From the NCBI RefSeq assembly GCF_000473245.1, contig NC_022524.1, forward strand, positions 272,501-336,500: a stretch of 64,000 bases of DNA. The letters are read 5' to 3'. Source of the stretch: Bacillus infantis NRRL B-14911. Its GTDB lineage: Bacteria > Bacillota > Bacilli > Bacillales > Cytobacillaceae. Below, one piece after another: positions 10,209 to 19,618 of this stretch. The notes beneath the pieces were generated by a model, which saw only the letters and a list, made by a program, of their open reading frames with translations, had not been told where the DNA came from and ran no database searches. The translations under genes and the position numbers were made by a program. The stretch's first letter is position 1, and every line of letters starts with the position of its first letter.

Positions 10209-10237
10209 CAAATAATCATGATAGAGGGGGAACTGTA

Positions 10238-11266
10238 ATGGCTAATGCCTATAAGCAGGCTGGCGTCGATATAGAAGCAGGATATGAGGCGGTATCCAGG
10301 ATGAAAAAGCATGTGCAGAGGACGCAGAGGGCTGGCGTAATGGGAGGCCTGGGCGGATTCGGCGGCATGTTTGATCTGTCAGTCCTGAACCTGAAGGAGC
10401 CGGTGCTGGTTTCAGGGACAGACGGGGTCGGCACAAAGCTTATGCTCGCGTTCATGATGGACCGGCATGATACAATCGGAGTGGATGCTGTTGCCATGTG
10501 CGTGAATGATATTGTCGTACAGGGCGCTGAACCGCTGTATTTCCTTGATTATATCGCATGCGGAAAAGCGGATCCGGCAAGGATTGAAGCAATCGTCAAA
10601 GGCATTGCAGACGGCTGCGAGCAGGCCGGCTGTGCGCTTGTTGGCGGAGAAACAGCCGAAATGCCCGGCATGTACAAAGAGGAAGAATATGATCTGGCCG
10701 GTTTTGCAGCAGGGGCATGTGAGAAGTCAGCGCTGATTGACGGGAGCACGATCAAGGAAGGCGATGTACTTGTCGGCCTTGCATCGAACGGGATCCACAG
10801 CAATGGGTATTCTCTTGTCAGAAAGATCCTGCTGGAGGATGCCGGCCTGATGCTGGACAGTTATCAGGAGGAACTTGGCTGCACATTGGGCGAGGAGCTT
10901 CTGAAGCCGACGCGGATTTATGTGAAGCCGGTGCTTGATGCGATGAAAAAATTCGACATCAAGGGATTGGCCCATATCACAGGCGGCGGATTCATTGAAA
11001 ATCTTCCAAGAATGCTTCCAGAGGGGCTTGGAGCTGAAATTGATGAAAGCGGAAGGGAAATCCCGCCGGTATTCGCTCTTATGGAAAAGCTGGGCAATCT
11101 GGATCGCATGGAAATGTATAATATTTTTAATATGGGCACGGGAATGGCCGCGGCTGTCAGCCCGGAGCAGGCTGACATGCTCATCAGCCACCTGAATGCT
11201 TCAGGAGAAAAAGCCTACAGACTCGGGACGGTTAATAGGAAAGAAGGAATTCAAATTACCGTGTAA
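10238..11266 (+). CDS. purM: AIR synthetase PurM
   Basis: Phosphoribosylformylglycinamidine cyclo-ligase; closes the imidazole ring of AIR using ATP. 342 residues. Family hallmarks: the [10 protein letters not shown] start, [38 protein letters not shown] and [18 protein letters not shown] 10238 lies 7 nt after AGGGGG; in-frame codons upstream to 10193 would place the start within the hairpin gap and are unlikely. Confidence 0.96.
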   Translation: MANAYKQAGVDIEAGYEAVSRMKKHVQRTQRAGVMGGLGGFGGMFDLSVLNLKEPVLVSGTDGVGTKLMLAFMMDRHDTIGVDAVAMCVNDIVVQGAEPLYFLDYIACGKADPARIEAIVKGIADGCEQAGCALVGGETAEMPGMYKEEEYDLAGFAAGACEKSALIDGSTIKEGDVLVGLASNGIHSNGYSLVRKILLEDAGLMLDSYQEELGCTLGEELLKPTRIYVKPVLDAMKKFDIKGLAHITGGGFIENLPRMLPEGLGAEIDESGREIPPVFALMEKLGNLDRMEMYNIFNMGTGMAAAVSPEQADMLISHLNASGEKAYRLGTVNRKEGIQITV

Positions 11267-11286
11267 AACGGATTTCGGAGGTTCCC

Positions 11287-11880
11287 ATGAAAAAGATAGC
11301 AGTATTTGCTTCCGGAAGCGGAACCAACTTTCAGGCTATAATAGATGCTGTAAAAAGCGGCGGACTGGATGCGGATATCCGGCTTTTGGTTTCTGACAGG
11401 CCGGGAGCTTATTGCCTGGAGAGGGCAGAAGCAAGTGGAGTGCCGAGCTTTTCCTTCCGTGCAAAAGAGTTTGAAAGCAAGCAGGCATATGAAGAGGAAA
11501 TTCTCGTCAGGCTCAGGGAGTGCGGAGCTGAATTCATCATTCTGGCAGGATATATGAGGCTGATCGGTGAGGTTCTCCTTGCCGAATATGAGGGAAGGAT
11601 TGTCAATATCCATCCTTCGCTTCTGCCCTCCTTTCCGGGAAAAGATGCCATCGGACAGGCACTCGCAGCCAGGGTGCCGATGAGCGGTGTAACGGTTCAT
11701 TATGTGGATGCCGGAATGGACACAGGGCCGATCATTGCCCAGCAGTCTGTGAAGCTTGATGAAGCCGAGACGAGGGAGAGCCTGCAGGAAAAAATTCACC
11801 GGATCGAACACAGATTGTATCCTGCTACTTTGAAAAAGATATTTGCAGAAGATGCAGCAAGGATCAGCAGCAGTAAATAA
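11287..11880 (+). CDS. purN: GAR transformylase PurN
   Basis: Formyltetrahydrofolate-dependent phosphoribosylglycinamide formyltransferase. 197 residues. It has the phosphate-binding [11 protein letters not shown] loop, the catalytic-region motif [12 protein letters not shown], and [16 protein letters not shown] with the catalytic Asp. ATG 11287 is preceded by CGGAGG. It is 20 nt after purM and 25 nt before purH. Confidence 0.95.
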   Translation: MKKIAVFASGSGTNFQAIIDAVKSGGLDADIRLLVSDRPGAYCLERAEASGVPSFSFRAKEFESKQAYEEEILVRLRECGAEFIILAGYMRLIGEVLLAEYEGRIVNIHPSLLPSFPGKDAIGQALAARVPMSGVTVHYVDAGMDTGPIIAQQSVKLDEAETRESLQEKIHRIEHRLYPATLKKIFAEDAARISSSK

Positions 11881-11905
11881 GGACAGTCAACAGGAGGAAT
11901 TCAAA

Positions 11906-13441
11906 TTGAAAAAGCGAGCGTTAATCAGTGTGTCAGACAAAAACGGAATTGTCGATTTTGCCAAGGAGCTCGCCAGTCTTGGCTATGAGATCATATCAAC
12001 GGGCGGCACAAAGAAAGCACTCCAGGAAAGCGGCGTTGATGTAATCGGGGTAAGCGACGTCACCGGATTCCCGGAAATTCTTGAAGGCCGCGTTAAGACT
12101 TTGAATCCGATGATTCATGGGGGCCTTTTGGCAAAATTCGATCAGCCCGGGCATCATGCCCAGATGGAGGAGCATGGAATTGATCCGATCAGCATCGTCT
12201 GTGTTAATCTGTATCCTTTCCAGCAGACTATCGCCAAGAGCGATGCATCAGTCGAGGATGCGATTGAAAACATTGATATCGGCGGACCTGCCATGCTGCG
12301 CGCATCTGCAAAAAATCACCAATATGTCACAGTGGTCATCGATCCCTCAGACTATGGAACCGTCCTTTCGGAACTCAATGAAAACGGTGAAACCCAGCCC
12401 GCAACACGCCGCAGGCTTGCAGCGAAGGTCTTCCGCCATACAGCTTCCTATGACAGTCTGATTGCTGAATATATGACTAAGCTTGCAGGTGAAGAGAATC
12501 CGGAAAAAATGACTGTTACATACGAATTGAAACAAACGCTGCGCTATGGCGAGAATCCTCATCAGAAGGCTGCTTTTTACCGGAAGCCCCTCGGCTCTGA
12601 ATTTTCAATTGCCAATGCAGAGCAGCTTCATGGGAAAGAGCTTTCCTACAACAATATCAATGATGCAGAAGCTGCACTGCAGATCGTCAGGGAATTCAAG
12701 GATCCGGCTGCTGTTGCTGTGAAGCATATGAATCCTTGCGGCGTCGGAACGGGCAAAGATACTTATGATGCATTTACAAAAGCATTTGAAGCAGATCCTG
12801 TTTCCATCTTTGGGGGTATCATTGCGCTGAACCGGGAAGTGGATGCTGAAACTGCAAAGAAGCTCCATGAAATTTTCCTTGAAATTGTCATTGCTCCGTC
12901 CTATTCGGAAGAGGCGCTTGAAATATTGACAGGCAAAAAGAATATCCGCCTCCTGACCATCCCCTTTGACGTGGAAAAAAAGGAAGAGGCAAGGCTGACC
13001 AGCATAGAAGGGGGACTTCTCGTTCAGGAATATGACCGCTATTCCCTGGAGGATGCCACCGTTACTGTTGCAACCAGGAGAGAGCCGACAGAGGAAGAAT
13101 GGGCGGCGTTAAAGCTTGGCTGGAAGGTTGTTAAGCATGTGAAGTCCAATGCGATTGTCGTAAATAACAAAGAGATGACTTTAGGCGTCGGAGCTGGACA
13201 GATGAATCGTGTCGGAGCGGCCAAAATCGCTCTGGAGCAAGCAGGTCACCGTGCAGAAGGAGCAGTGCTCGCTTCTGATGCGTTTTTCCCTATGGATGAT
13301 ACTGTTGAAGCGGCAGCCAAGGCAGGCATCACTGCCATCATCCAGCCTGGCGGCTCTATCAAGGATCAGGATTCTGTGAAAAAGGCAGACGAATATGGGA
13401 TTGCGATGGTATTAACAGGAGTAAGGCATTTCAAACATTAA
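11906..13441 (+). CDS. purH: bifunctional AICAR transformylase/IMP cyclohydrolase PurH
   Basis: Last two steps to IMP. 511 residues, near the usual 512. The N-terminal cyclohydrolase domain begins [11 protein letters not shown] with the STGGT motif; the C-terminal transformylase has [10 protein letters not shown] and [13 protein letters not shown] take the TTG at 11906 as start because AGGAGG lies 8 nt upstream and the N terminus then matches the family; in-frame ATGs inside purN would add about 21 foreign residues. Confidence 0.95.
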   Translation: MKKRALISVSDKNGIVDFAKELASLGYEIISTGGTKKALQESGVDVIGVSDVTGFPEILEGRVKTLNPMIHGGLLAKFDQPGHHAQMEEHGIDPISIVCVNLYPFQQTIAKSDASVEDAIENIDIGGPAMLRASAKNHQYVTVVIDPSDYGTVLSELNENGETQPATRRRLAAKVFRHTASYDSLIAEYMTKLAGEENPEKMTVTYELKQTLRYGENPHQKAAFYRKPLGSEFSIANAEQLHGKELSYNNINDAEAALQIVREFKDPAAVAVKHMNPCGVGTGKDTYDAFTKAFEADPVSIFGGIIALNREVDAETAKKLHEIFLEIVIAPSYSEEALEILTGKKNIRLLTIPFDVEKKEEARLTSIEGGLLVQEYDRYSLEDATVTVATRREPTEEEWAALKLGWKVVKHVKSNAIVVNNKEMTLGVGAGQMNRVGAAKIALEQAGHRAEGAVLASDAFFPMDDTVEAAAKAGITAIIQPGGSIKDQDSVKKADEYGIAMVLTGVRHFKH

Positions 13442-13456
13442 TCAGGGAGCTGATGG

Positions 13457-14743
13457 ATGGTGAACGTATTAGTCATCGGGCGCGGCGGCAGGGAGCACAG
13501 CATCTGCCGGAAAATGAGCGAAAGCCCGTCTGTGGATCAAGTGTATGCAGCACCAGGGAATCACGGAATGGCCGATTGTGCCATTCAGGTTCCGATAGAT
13601 GAAATGAATTTTCCGGAGATAGCAGCCTTTGCAAAGGAAAATGAAATCGGACTGACAGTCATCGGTCCGGAGGCACCGCTTCAGGCAGGGCTGGCAGATT
13701 TCCTTGGCAGTCTGGGAATGAAGGTATTCGGCCCGAAAAAAGAGGCAGCTGTCATTGAAGGAAGCAAGTCCTTCGCCAAAGAGCTGATGGAGAAATACGA
13801 TATCCCTACTGCAGAGTATCGGGCATTCACTGATTATGAAAAAGCCAGGAGCTATCTTATTGAAAAAGGGGCTCCCATCGTGATTAAAGCTGATGGGCTT
13901 GCGGCAGGCAAAGGAGTCACGGTCGCCATCACCCTCGATGAAGCCCAGCAGGCGCTGGAAGAAATGATGGTAGGTGCCCGGTTCGGGGAAGCCTCGGCGA
14001 AGGTAGTCATTGAAGAATTCCTTGAAGGGGAGGAATTCTCCCTGATGGCTTTTGTCAACGGAAGCACGGTGGTGCCGCTTGAAATTGCCCAGGACCATAA
14101 GCGGGCATATGATGGTGACCTTGGGCCGAACACAGGCGGGATGGGTGCCTATTCACCAGTCCCTCACATTGGCGATGCTGTGGTGGAGGAGGCCGTACGG
14201 ACAATCCTTGAGCCGGCGGCAAAGGCGATGGAGCTCGAAGGCCGAAGCTTCTGCGGCGTGCTGTATGCAGGCCTGATCAATACAGGGCAGGGCCCGAAGG
14301 TCATCGAATTCAACGCGCGCTTCGGTGATCCGGAAACCCAGGCAGTGCTTCCCAGGATGAAGTCGGACCTGGCTGAAGCCATGCTGGCTGTGATTGATGG
14401 CGGGAAGCCGGAAATAGATTGGGATTCCCAATTTGTGCTTGGTGTCGTCGCTGCTTCCAAAGGCTATCCGGAGTCTTACGGAAAGGGAGACGTGCTGAAA
14501 GGGCTCAGTGAGCTGGATTCTTCCTTGTTTGTCTTCCATGCCGGCACAAAACAGAATGAAGACGGTGAGTTTGTGACTGATGGAGGACGGGTGCTTCTCG
14601 CCGGCGCCAGGGCCGAAAGCCTTTCAGAGGCGCAGGAAAAAGTCTATGCCGGGCTTGAAAAGCTTCAGTGCGACGGTGTTTTCTACCGCAGGGATATAGG
14701 CGGCAGGGCTATCGCGCGCCTTTCTTCCCGGACTTCCTTATAA
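13457..14743 (+). CDS. purD: GAR synthetase PurD
   Basis: Phosphoribosylamine-glycine ligase, the second step of the pathway. 428 residues; ATP-grasp fold with VLVIGRGGREH at the N terminus, KADGLAAGKGV, QDHKRAYDGDLGPNTGGMGAYSP and EFNARFGDPETQ. ATG 13457 has GGGAGC 7-10 nt upstream; GTG 13460 is close behind. It is the last gene of the operon. Its final 35 nt overlap, on the other strand, a 37-codon membrane peptide gene. Confidence 0.96.
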   Translation: MVNVLVIGRGGREHSICRKMSESPSVDQVYAAPGNHGMADCAIQVPIDEMNFPEIAAFAKENEIGLTVIGPEAPLQAGLADFLGSLGMKVFGPKKEAAVIEGSKSFAKELMEKYDIPTAEYRAFTDYEKARSYLIEKGAPIVIKADGLAAGKGVTVAITLDEAQQALEEMMVGARFGEASAKVVIEEFLEGEEFSLMAFVNGSTVVPLEIAQDHKRAYDGDLGPNTGGMGAYSPVPHIGDAVVEEAVRTILEPAAKAMELEGRSFCGVLYAGLINTGQGPKVIEFNARFGDPETQAVLPRMKSDLAEAMLAVIDGGKPEIDWDSQFVLGVVAASKGYPESYGKGDVLKGLSELDSSLFVFHAGTKQNEDGEFVTDGGRVLLAGARAESLSEAQEKVYAGLEKLQCDGVFYRRDIGGRAIARLSSRTSL

Positions 14744-14822
14744 AAGCGTAAAGAATTGCGACGATGCTGCCGATCAGGATGATCAGCACAAACGACATAT
14801 CGGTAACATACTCAAGAAACAT
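14709..14822 (-). CDS. EYxxD-motif small membrane protein
   Basis: A 37-residue peptide with a short N terminus carrying EYVTD (residues 4-8), one transmembrane helix (about residues 9-29) and a basic tail ending KSGKKGAR. This fits the EYxxD small membrane protein family of Bacillaceae, of unknown role. AAGGAG lies 9 nt before its ATG. It is convergent with purD and overlaps its last 35 nt. No clear own promoter is seen; it could be reached by read-through from the YgaP-like gene upstream. Confidence 0.75.
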   Translation of the reverse strand: MFLEYVTDMSFVLIILIGSIVAILYAFIRKSGKKGAR

Positions 14823-14845
14823 TCATATCATCTCCTTAAGATTCA

Positions 14846-14892
14846 AAAGCGGCAGGCACCTTTATACAGGTGTCCGCCGCTTTCTTTTTTCT
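14846..14892 (+). terminator. pur operon terminator
   Basis: AAAGCGGC and GCCGCTTT close a hairpin with an inner CACCT/AGGTG stem, followed by TTTCTTTTTTCTC on the + strand. It lies 100 nt after purD. On the minus strand the trailing T run is only TTTTG, so it is mainly a + strand terminator. Confidence 0.8.
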
Positions 14893-15242
14893 CATTTAAG
14901 CGTGTTATTCTGCATCAGGGTCTTTTCAAGCATGGCCAGATCCTGATCGTTCAGGTCCTGTTTGCTCCCGCCAGCCTGGTGTTCATGATGCTTCTGTTCA
15001 GAATGATCTTTCCGGCTGCCGCTTTCATTCATCATATCCTGTCCGCGGTCAAGCATGGCTGTCACCGGACAATAGCGGACAATCCCTTCTGCCACCTTCA
15101 TGGCCCCAAGCATAGCCATTACCAAATAAGAATCACGCCAAGGCATTTTTACCAGCTTCGCGGTGCTCCAGGAAAGGACGGTAAGACCGATGGTGATGCG
15201 GATAAGAGCATTCAAGATGCCGATGTTCTGCTTGATCTTCAT
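14892..15242 (-). CDS. DUF2892 (YgaP-like) membrane protein
   Basis: 116 residues. The N-terminal half (about residues 1-68) looks like the YgaP/DUF2892 transmembrane domain: NIGILNALIRITIGL, a second hydrophobic stretch, and the YCPVTAMLDR end that keeps the conserved Cys-Pro. The C-terminal half is a charged, His- and Gln-rich tail not expected to be structured. There is no rhodanese domain. A GAAGGAG site precedes the ATG. It is read away from yerA and toward the EYxxD peptide. Function unknown. Confidence 0.75.
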   Translation of the reverse strand: MKIKQNIGILNALIRITIGLTVLSWSTAKLVKMPWRDSYLVMAMLGAMKVAEGIVRYCPVTAMLDRGQDMMNESGSRKDHSEQKHHEHQAGGSKQDLNDQDLAMLEKTLMQNNTLK

Positions 15243-15328
15243 GACTTCTGCACTCCTTCACAAAATTTTCAATTTCTTTACAATTCTTTAATGCGTTAAA
15301 CAGTGAAATATGTTAGTATAGATAGAAC

Positions 15329-15378
15329 AGCTCTGAAAGGGCTTTCTTTTTTAGAATCTGATCTTTTAAGATCTTTTT
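15329..15378 (+). promoter_or_regulatory. two terminator-like hairpins in the yerA leader
   Basis: AGCTCT and AGGGCT (15329-15343) pair around GAA and are followed by TTCTTTTTT; then GATCTT and AAGATC (15360-15373) pair and are followed by TTTTT. Both lie between a possible start of transcription near 15320 and the yerA start. They may attenuate yerA transcription. I see no purine aptamer or T-box here. Confidence 0.45.
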
Positions 15379-15424
15379 AAAATATAACTAAGCCGTCTCA
15401 GCGGCATCGTAAACGGAGGGGACA

Positions 15425-17173
15425 TTGTTGCTCGAACAGCGGTATCGGTGGAAAAACAAACAAATTAGGGAACAGGTCTCCGTTCTGGATGGAAAGCTTG
15501 CCCCGACTATGCTTTTGAAAAATGCCACATACTTAAACCAAGTACTGAATAAATGGATTACCGCCAATATCTGGATCTATGACGACCGGATTGTCTATGT
15601 CGGAGAGAAGCTTCCCGCACGGACAGACGGCTGTGAAATCAGGGACTGTCATGGCGAATGGCTTGTTCCAGGCTATATTGAGCCCCATGCCCATCCATTT
15701 CAACTTTATAATCCCCATTCTCTGGCGGCCTATGCATCACAACTCGGCACAACGACACTCATCAATGATAATATGTCGCTTGTTTTGCAGATGGATAAAA
15801 AGAAAGCGTTTTCTTTATTGAGGGAGATGCGCAATATTCCTTCTACGATGTATTGGTGGTGCCGGTTTGATGCTCAGACAGAGATTCAAAATGAAGAACA
15901 GGCCTTCTCCCATGGAAACATCAAATCCTGGCTTGAACATGACGCCGTCCTGCAGGGCGGGGAACTCACAGGGTGGCCGCGGCTTTTGGACGGCGATGAT
16001 ATGATGCTTCACTGGATACAGGAAGCTAAACGGATGCGCAAGCAGATTGAAGGGCATTTCCCGGGTGCATCGGAAAAAACACTGGCGAAGATGATGCTCT
16101 TTGGCGCAGACTGCGACCATGAAGCGATGACAGGAAAAGAGGCTTATGACCGGCTCATGCATGGATATACGGTATCCCTTCGCCATTCCTCCATCAGGCC
16201 GGACCTGCCTAAGCTGCTGGAAGAAATTCATGAGCTGGGAATCAATATGTATGACCGGTTTATTTTTACGACGGATGGTTCGTCCGCTTCCTTTTACGAG
16301 CAAGGCATGATTGATCATATGATCAGGATTGCCATCGAAAAAGGGGTGCCTGTAATAGACGCTTATAATATGGGGACGATCAATCCCGCCCGCCATTATA
16401 ACATCGACTATCTTCATGGCAATATCACGACAGGCAGAATTGCCAACATCAACTTCCTTGAAGATGAAAGAAACCCCACACCGGTTTCTGTCCTGGCGAA
16501 AGGCAAATGGGTCAAAAAGGACGGCAAAGAAGTGGAAGGTGCTTACGGCTGGAATACCTGGGAGGAACATGGCTTTGAAAAGCTGGACATTGACTGGAGC
16601 CTGACGGGTGATGATATGCAATTCTCCATGCCGTTTGGGATCAAAATGGAAAACGCAGTGATTACAAAACCGTATTCCATCTCCATTGATGTTTCCTATG
16701 AAGAGCTGTCAGAAGATCATGATGAATGCTTCTTCATGCTTGTTGACAGGAAGGGCAAATGGCGGATCAACACCATGCTGAAGGGCTTTGCCAGCAGGAT
16801 TGGGGGCATGGCGAGCTCGTTCTCCAATACCGGGGATATCATCCTGATCGGGAAGAACAAACAGGATATGCTGACAGCCTTTGAACGGATCAAAATGCTC
16901 GGCGGAGGGATTGCGATTGCCGGAAATGGAACGATTGAATGCGAGGTCGAGCTCCCGCTGAATGGAGGGATGTCCGCAAAGGCCGTTCCAGACTTGATAG
17001 AGGATGAAAAGAAGCTGCTGAGGCTGCTCGAAGAAAAAGGGTACAGATTCGAGGACCCGATCTATTCGCTCCTCTTTTTCTCATCGACCCATCTTCCGTA
17101 CATCCGGATCACTCAGCATGGAATGTATGATGTCATGAATAAAACGGTACTCTTTCCAACGATAATGCGTTAA
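15425..17173 (+). CDS. yerA: adenine deaminase-like amidohydrolase YerA
   Basis: A 582-residue member of the adenine deaminase (AdeC/AdeD) family. An amidohydrolase metal site is visible in PGYIEPHAHP (about residues 79-88); the typical adenine deaminase has a Gly-His-x-His here, so the loop differs. The usual CTDD active-site motif reads FTTDG, so one acidic residue is replaced. The C-terminal domain has GGIAIAGNG and the ThxPYIRIT region. Known YerA proteins are called putative adenine deaminases and their true substrate is uncertain. TTG 15425 (or 15428) has GGAGGGG upstream. It follows pur, as in B. subtilis. Confidence 0.85.
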   Translation: MLLEQRYRWKNKQIREQVSVLDGKLAPTMLLKNATYLNQVLNKWITANIWIYDDRIVYVGEKLPARTDGCEIRDCHGEWLVPGYIEPHAHPFQLYNPHSLAAYASQLGTTTLINDNMSLVLQMDKKKAFSLLREMRNIPSTMYWWCRFDAQTEIQNEEQAFSHGNIKSWLEHDAVLQGGELTGWPRLLDGDDMMLHWIQEAKRMRKQIEGHFPGASEKTLAKMMLFGADCDHEAMTGKEAYDRLMHGYTVSLRHSSIRPDLPKLLEEIHELGINMYDRFIFTTDGSSASFYEQGMIDHMIRIAIEKGVPVIDAYNMGTINPARHYNIDYLHGNITTGRIANINFLEDERNPTPVSVLAKGKWVKKDGKEVEGAYGWNTWEEHGFEKLDIDWSLTGDDMQFSMPFGIKMENAVITKPYSISIDVSYEELSEDHDECFFMLVDRKGKWRINTMLKGFASRIGGMASSFSNTGDIILIGKNKQDMLTAFERIKMLGGGIAIAGNGTIECEVELPLNGGMSAKAVPDLIEDEKKLLRLLEEKGYRFEDPIYSLLFFSSTHLPYIRITQHGMYDVMNKTVLFPTIMR

Positions 17174-17217
17174 AATATAAAAGAATAGACTATAAAGATA
17201 GATAGGGATCAACAGGG

Positions 17218-18294
17218 GTGAAAAAGATAAAGAAGTGGATGATGCTTTCAGCAGCAGTGCTGATGCTTATTTCAGGGTGCAGCAAGTCAAATGATGAGGC
17301 AGAGCCTGGAAAAGGGAATAATCAGGCTCCGGTTGAACAACCTTCCAAGGAAGACGAAGGACAGGAAACAGTGGCAGAATCGCCGTATGCCTTTCCGCTG
17401 ACAGGGATTGGCACAGAGAAGGAAGCCGCTGGCCGTGCCGTCGCAGTGATGATCAATAACCATCCGGCTGCAAGACCGCAATCCGGACTTCCGGAAGCTG
17501 ATATTGTTTATGAGCTTTTAGCGGAAGGGGATGTGACCAGGTTCCTGGCCATCTACCAAAGTGAACAGCCGGAGAAGATCGGTCCGGTCAGGAGTGCCCG
17601 TGATTATTACATCGAGCTTGCCAAAGCATATGATGGGCTTTATGTCTGCCACGGAAACAGCCCGGACGCGAAGGAGCTTATGGACAACGGCTATATCGAC
17701 CATCTGAATGGTCTTTATTATGACGGAACCCTTTTTCAAAGGGCCGGTTTCCGCAAGGCGCCGCATAACTCGTATACCTCTTATGAAAATATTCTGAAGG
17801 GGGCAGCGGAAAAGGACTATGAAATGGAAGAAGCCCCCGGTCCCCTCAGCTTCATGACAGCTGAAGAAGCAGGGCAGCTCACAGGCGAAGAAGCAGAGAG
17901 TGCAACAGTTTCGTACCTTTCAAACGAAACATTCTCGAGCACCTATGAATACGACAGGAATCTAGATAAATACAAAAGATATTCCAATGGCGAACTGACC
18001 GCTGATTATGACAGCGGCGCCCCCGTCCTGATTGACAATATATTCATCATAGAAGCCTCCCACAAAATTGTTGACAGTGCAGGCAGGCGTAAGATTAACT
18101 TAACATCTGGGGGAAGAGGCTATCTTCTTCAGAAAGGCCTCCTCAGGGAAGTTGAGTGGAAAAATGAAAAAGGAAGGCTGCTACCTTATATTGATGGAAA
18201 GGAAGCACCGCTGGTCCGCGGAAAGACATGGATCAATGTTGTTCCATCAGACCCTGGCCTCGGCCAGGCAGTCAGCTTGAATGAATCTAATTAA
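17218..18294 (+). CDS. yerB: DUF3048 lipoprotein YerB
   Basis: 358 residues. A lipoprotein signal (basic KKIKK start, hydrophobic core, lipobox ISGC with Cys21) is followed by an acidic linker to about residue 55, then a DUF3048 region with PVRSARDYY and an ARPQSGLPEADIVYE segment. It should be anchored to the outer face of the membrane. Function unknown. GTG 17218 is the start; its ribosome site is weak (AGGG further upstream). It sits between yerA and yerC as in B. subtilis. Confidence 0.85.
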   Translation: MKKIKKWMMLSAAVLMLISGCSKSNDEAEPGKGNNQAPVEQPSKEDEGQETVAESPYAFPLTGIGTEKEAAGRAVAVMINNHPAARPQSGLPEADIVYELLAEGDVTRFLAIYQSEQPEKIGPVRSARDYYIELAKAYDGLYVCHGNSPDAKELMDNGYIDHLNGLYYDGTLFQRAGFRKAPHNSYTSYENILKGAAEKDYEMEEAPGPLSFMTAEEAGQLTGEEAESATVSYLSNETFSSTYEYDRNLDKYKRYSNGELTADYDSGAPVLIDNIFIIEASHKIVDSAGRRKINLTSGGRGYLLQKGLLREVEWKNEKGRLLPYIDGKEAPLVRGKTWINVVPSDPGLGQAVSLNESN

Positions 18295-18331
18295 ATCTTA
18301 AAAAATATGGTTTAAATAAAGGAGACCCCAT

Positions 18332-18646
18332 ATGCAAATTGAAAAACTTAGAGGCAAAGAACTGGATCAATTGTTCAAATCGGTCCTGTCCCTAAAAGAC
18401 CTGGAAGAATGCTATCGATTTTTCGACGATCTTTGCACGGTAAATGAAATCCAATCTCTTGCCCAGCGCCTTGAGGTTGCCCGGATGCTGCGCGAAGGAA
18501 AGACCTATCATAAGATCGAAACAGAAACAGGAGCAAGCACGGCAACGATTTCCCGTGTAAAACGCTGCCTGAATTATGGCAATGACGCCTATGAAATGGC
18601 CCTTGAGCGCATCAAGGACGAAGAAGCACAGGCCGCAGCAGAATAA
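18332..18646 (+). CDS. yerC: TrpR-like DNA-binding protein YerC
   Basis: 104 residues, all helical in character. The central part has a TrpR/YerC-YecD helix-turn-helix: IQSLAQRLEVARML, then GKTYHKIETETGASTATISR. This family binds DNA; its target is not known. AAAGGAGA lies 7 nt before ATG 18332. A terminator follows the gene, so yerAB-yerC ends here. Confidence 0.88.
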   Translation: MQIEKLRGKELDQLFKSVLSLKDLEECYRFFDDLCTVNEIQSLAQRLEVARMLREGKTYHKIETETGASTATISRVKRCLNYGNDAYEMALERIKDEEAQAAAE

Positions 18647-18654
18647 TTGATGTA

Positions 18655-18687
18655 AAGCCGCAGGATGAAGATCCCGCGGCTTTTTCT
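18655..18687 (+). terminator. terminator after yerC
   Basis: AAGCCGC-A-GGAT pairs with ATCC-C-GCGGCTT and is followed by TTTTTC. The stem is 11 bp with one internal A/C mismatch. Confidence 0.85.
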
Positions 18688-18804
18688 TTAGGAAAAGCCA
18701 GCATTCCGGTCTGCGCTTTTTGTTTTCGCTGCCGCCCCGCATCCTGCAGGCATGACTTGCCTTCTTCCATCAATATGCAGGAAAAGTCCTCCCTGCTTTC
18801 CTTT

Positions 18805-18830
18805 TTGATTCCAGTGTCTAATGCTATAAT
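18805..18830 (+). promoter_or_regulatory. pcrB promoter (extended -10)
   Basis: TGCTATAAT (18822-18830) is a perfect extended -10. A TTGATT (18805-18810) is only 14 nt upstream, so recognition probably leans on the extended -10. It is 36 nt before the pcrB start. Confidence 0.65.
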
Positions 18831-18865
18831 GTTGTAATGGAATGATAGAATGGAGGCAAGTATGC

Positions 18866-19546
18866 ATGTATGATGTTCGCGAGTGGCGCCACGCCTTTAA
18901 ACTCGATCCCAATAAAGAAATTTCTGACCGCGACCTGGAGCGGATCTGCGAATCAGGGACGGATGCTGTAATAGTCGGAGGAACAGACGGCATTACACTT
19001 GAAAAGGTGCTGGACCTCATGGCAAGAATACGCCGCTATACGGTGCCCTGCGTGCTCGAAGTTTCGACGATTGAGTCTGTTACTCCGGGCTTTGATTTGT
19101 ATTTTATCCCGTCTGTCCTGAACAGCGGGGACAGCAAATGGATCACCGGGCTTCATCATCAGGCGGTCAAGGAATACGGCGAGATCATGAGCTGGGAGGA
19201 AATCCTTGTCCAGGGCTATTGCATCCTGAACAGCGAATGCAAGGCGGCAAAGCTGACAGGGGCGAAGACGGATCTGGATGCAGAGGATGTTGTTGCATAC
19301 GCCATGATGGCAGAGAAGATGTTCCATCTCCCAATCTTCTATCTCGAATACAGCGGGACATATGGCGATCCCGGGCTTGCGGCTGAAGTCAAGCGCACAC
19401 TGGAGGAAACAACCTTTTTCTACGGCGGAGGAATCTCGTCTGAAGCACAGGCAAGGGAAATGGCTGAAGCAGCGGATGTCATCGTTGTCGGCAATATAAT
19501 ATATGAAAATCTAGATGAAGCTCTAAAGACAGTTTTGCCTAAATAA
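18866..19546 (+). CDS. pcrB: heptaprenylglyceryl phosphate synthase PcrB
   Basis: TIM-barrel prenyltransferase that moves a heptaprenyl group onto sn-glycerol-1-phosphate, giving an archaeal-type ether lipid precursor in Bacillales. 226 residues. Features: KLDPNK near the start, [34 protein letters not shown], and the phosphate-binding FFYGGGI and [12 protein letters not shown] ends. ATG 18866 has GGAGG 9 nt upstream; the ATG at 18842 lies before that site. It is followed by pcrA after 72 nt. Confidence 0.94.
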   Translation: MYDVREWRHAFKLDPNKEISDRDLERICESGTDAVIVGGTDGITLEKVLDLMARIRRYTVPCVLEVSTIESVTPGFDLYFIPSVLNSGDSKWITGLHHQAVKEYGEIMSWEEILVQGYCILNSECKAAKLTGAKTDLDAEDVVAYAMMAEKMFHLPIFYLEYSGTYGDPGLAAEVKRTLEETTFFYGGGISSEAQAREMAEAADVIVVGNIIYENLDEALKTVLPK

Positions 19547-19618
19547 TGTTGCTTGCAGAGGGACTTAAGGATACACTAACTATAAAGAACATATGTTTGT
19601 TTGGCGGTGAATAAAAAG

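Noticed and set aside
15244-15424. T-box or purine riboswitch in the yerA leader
   Set aside because: No T-box sequence or purine aptamer core is present; only two simple hairpins.
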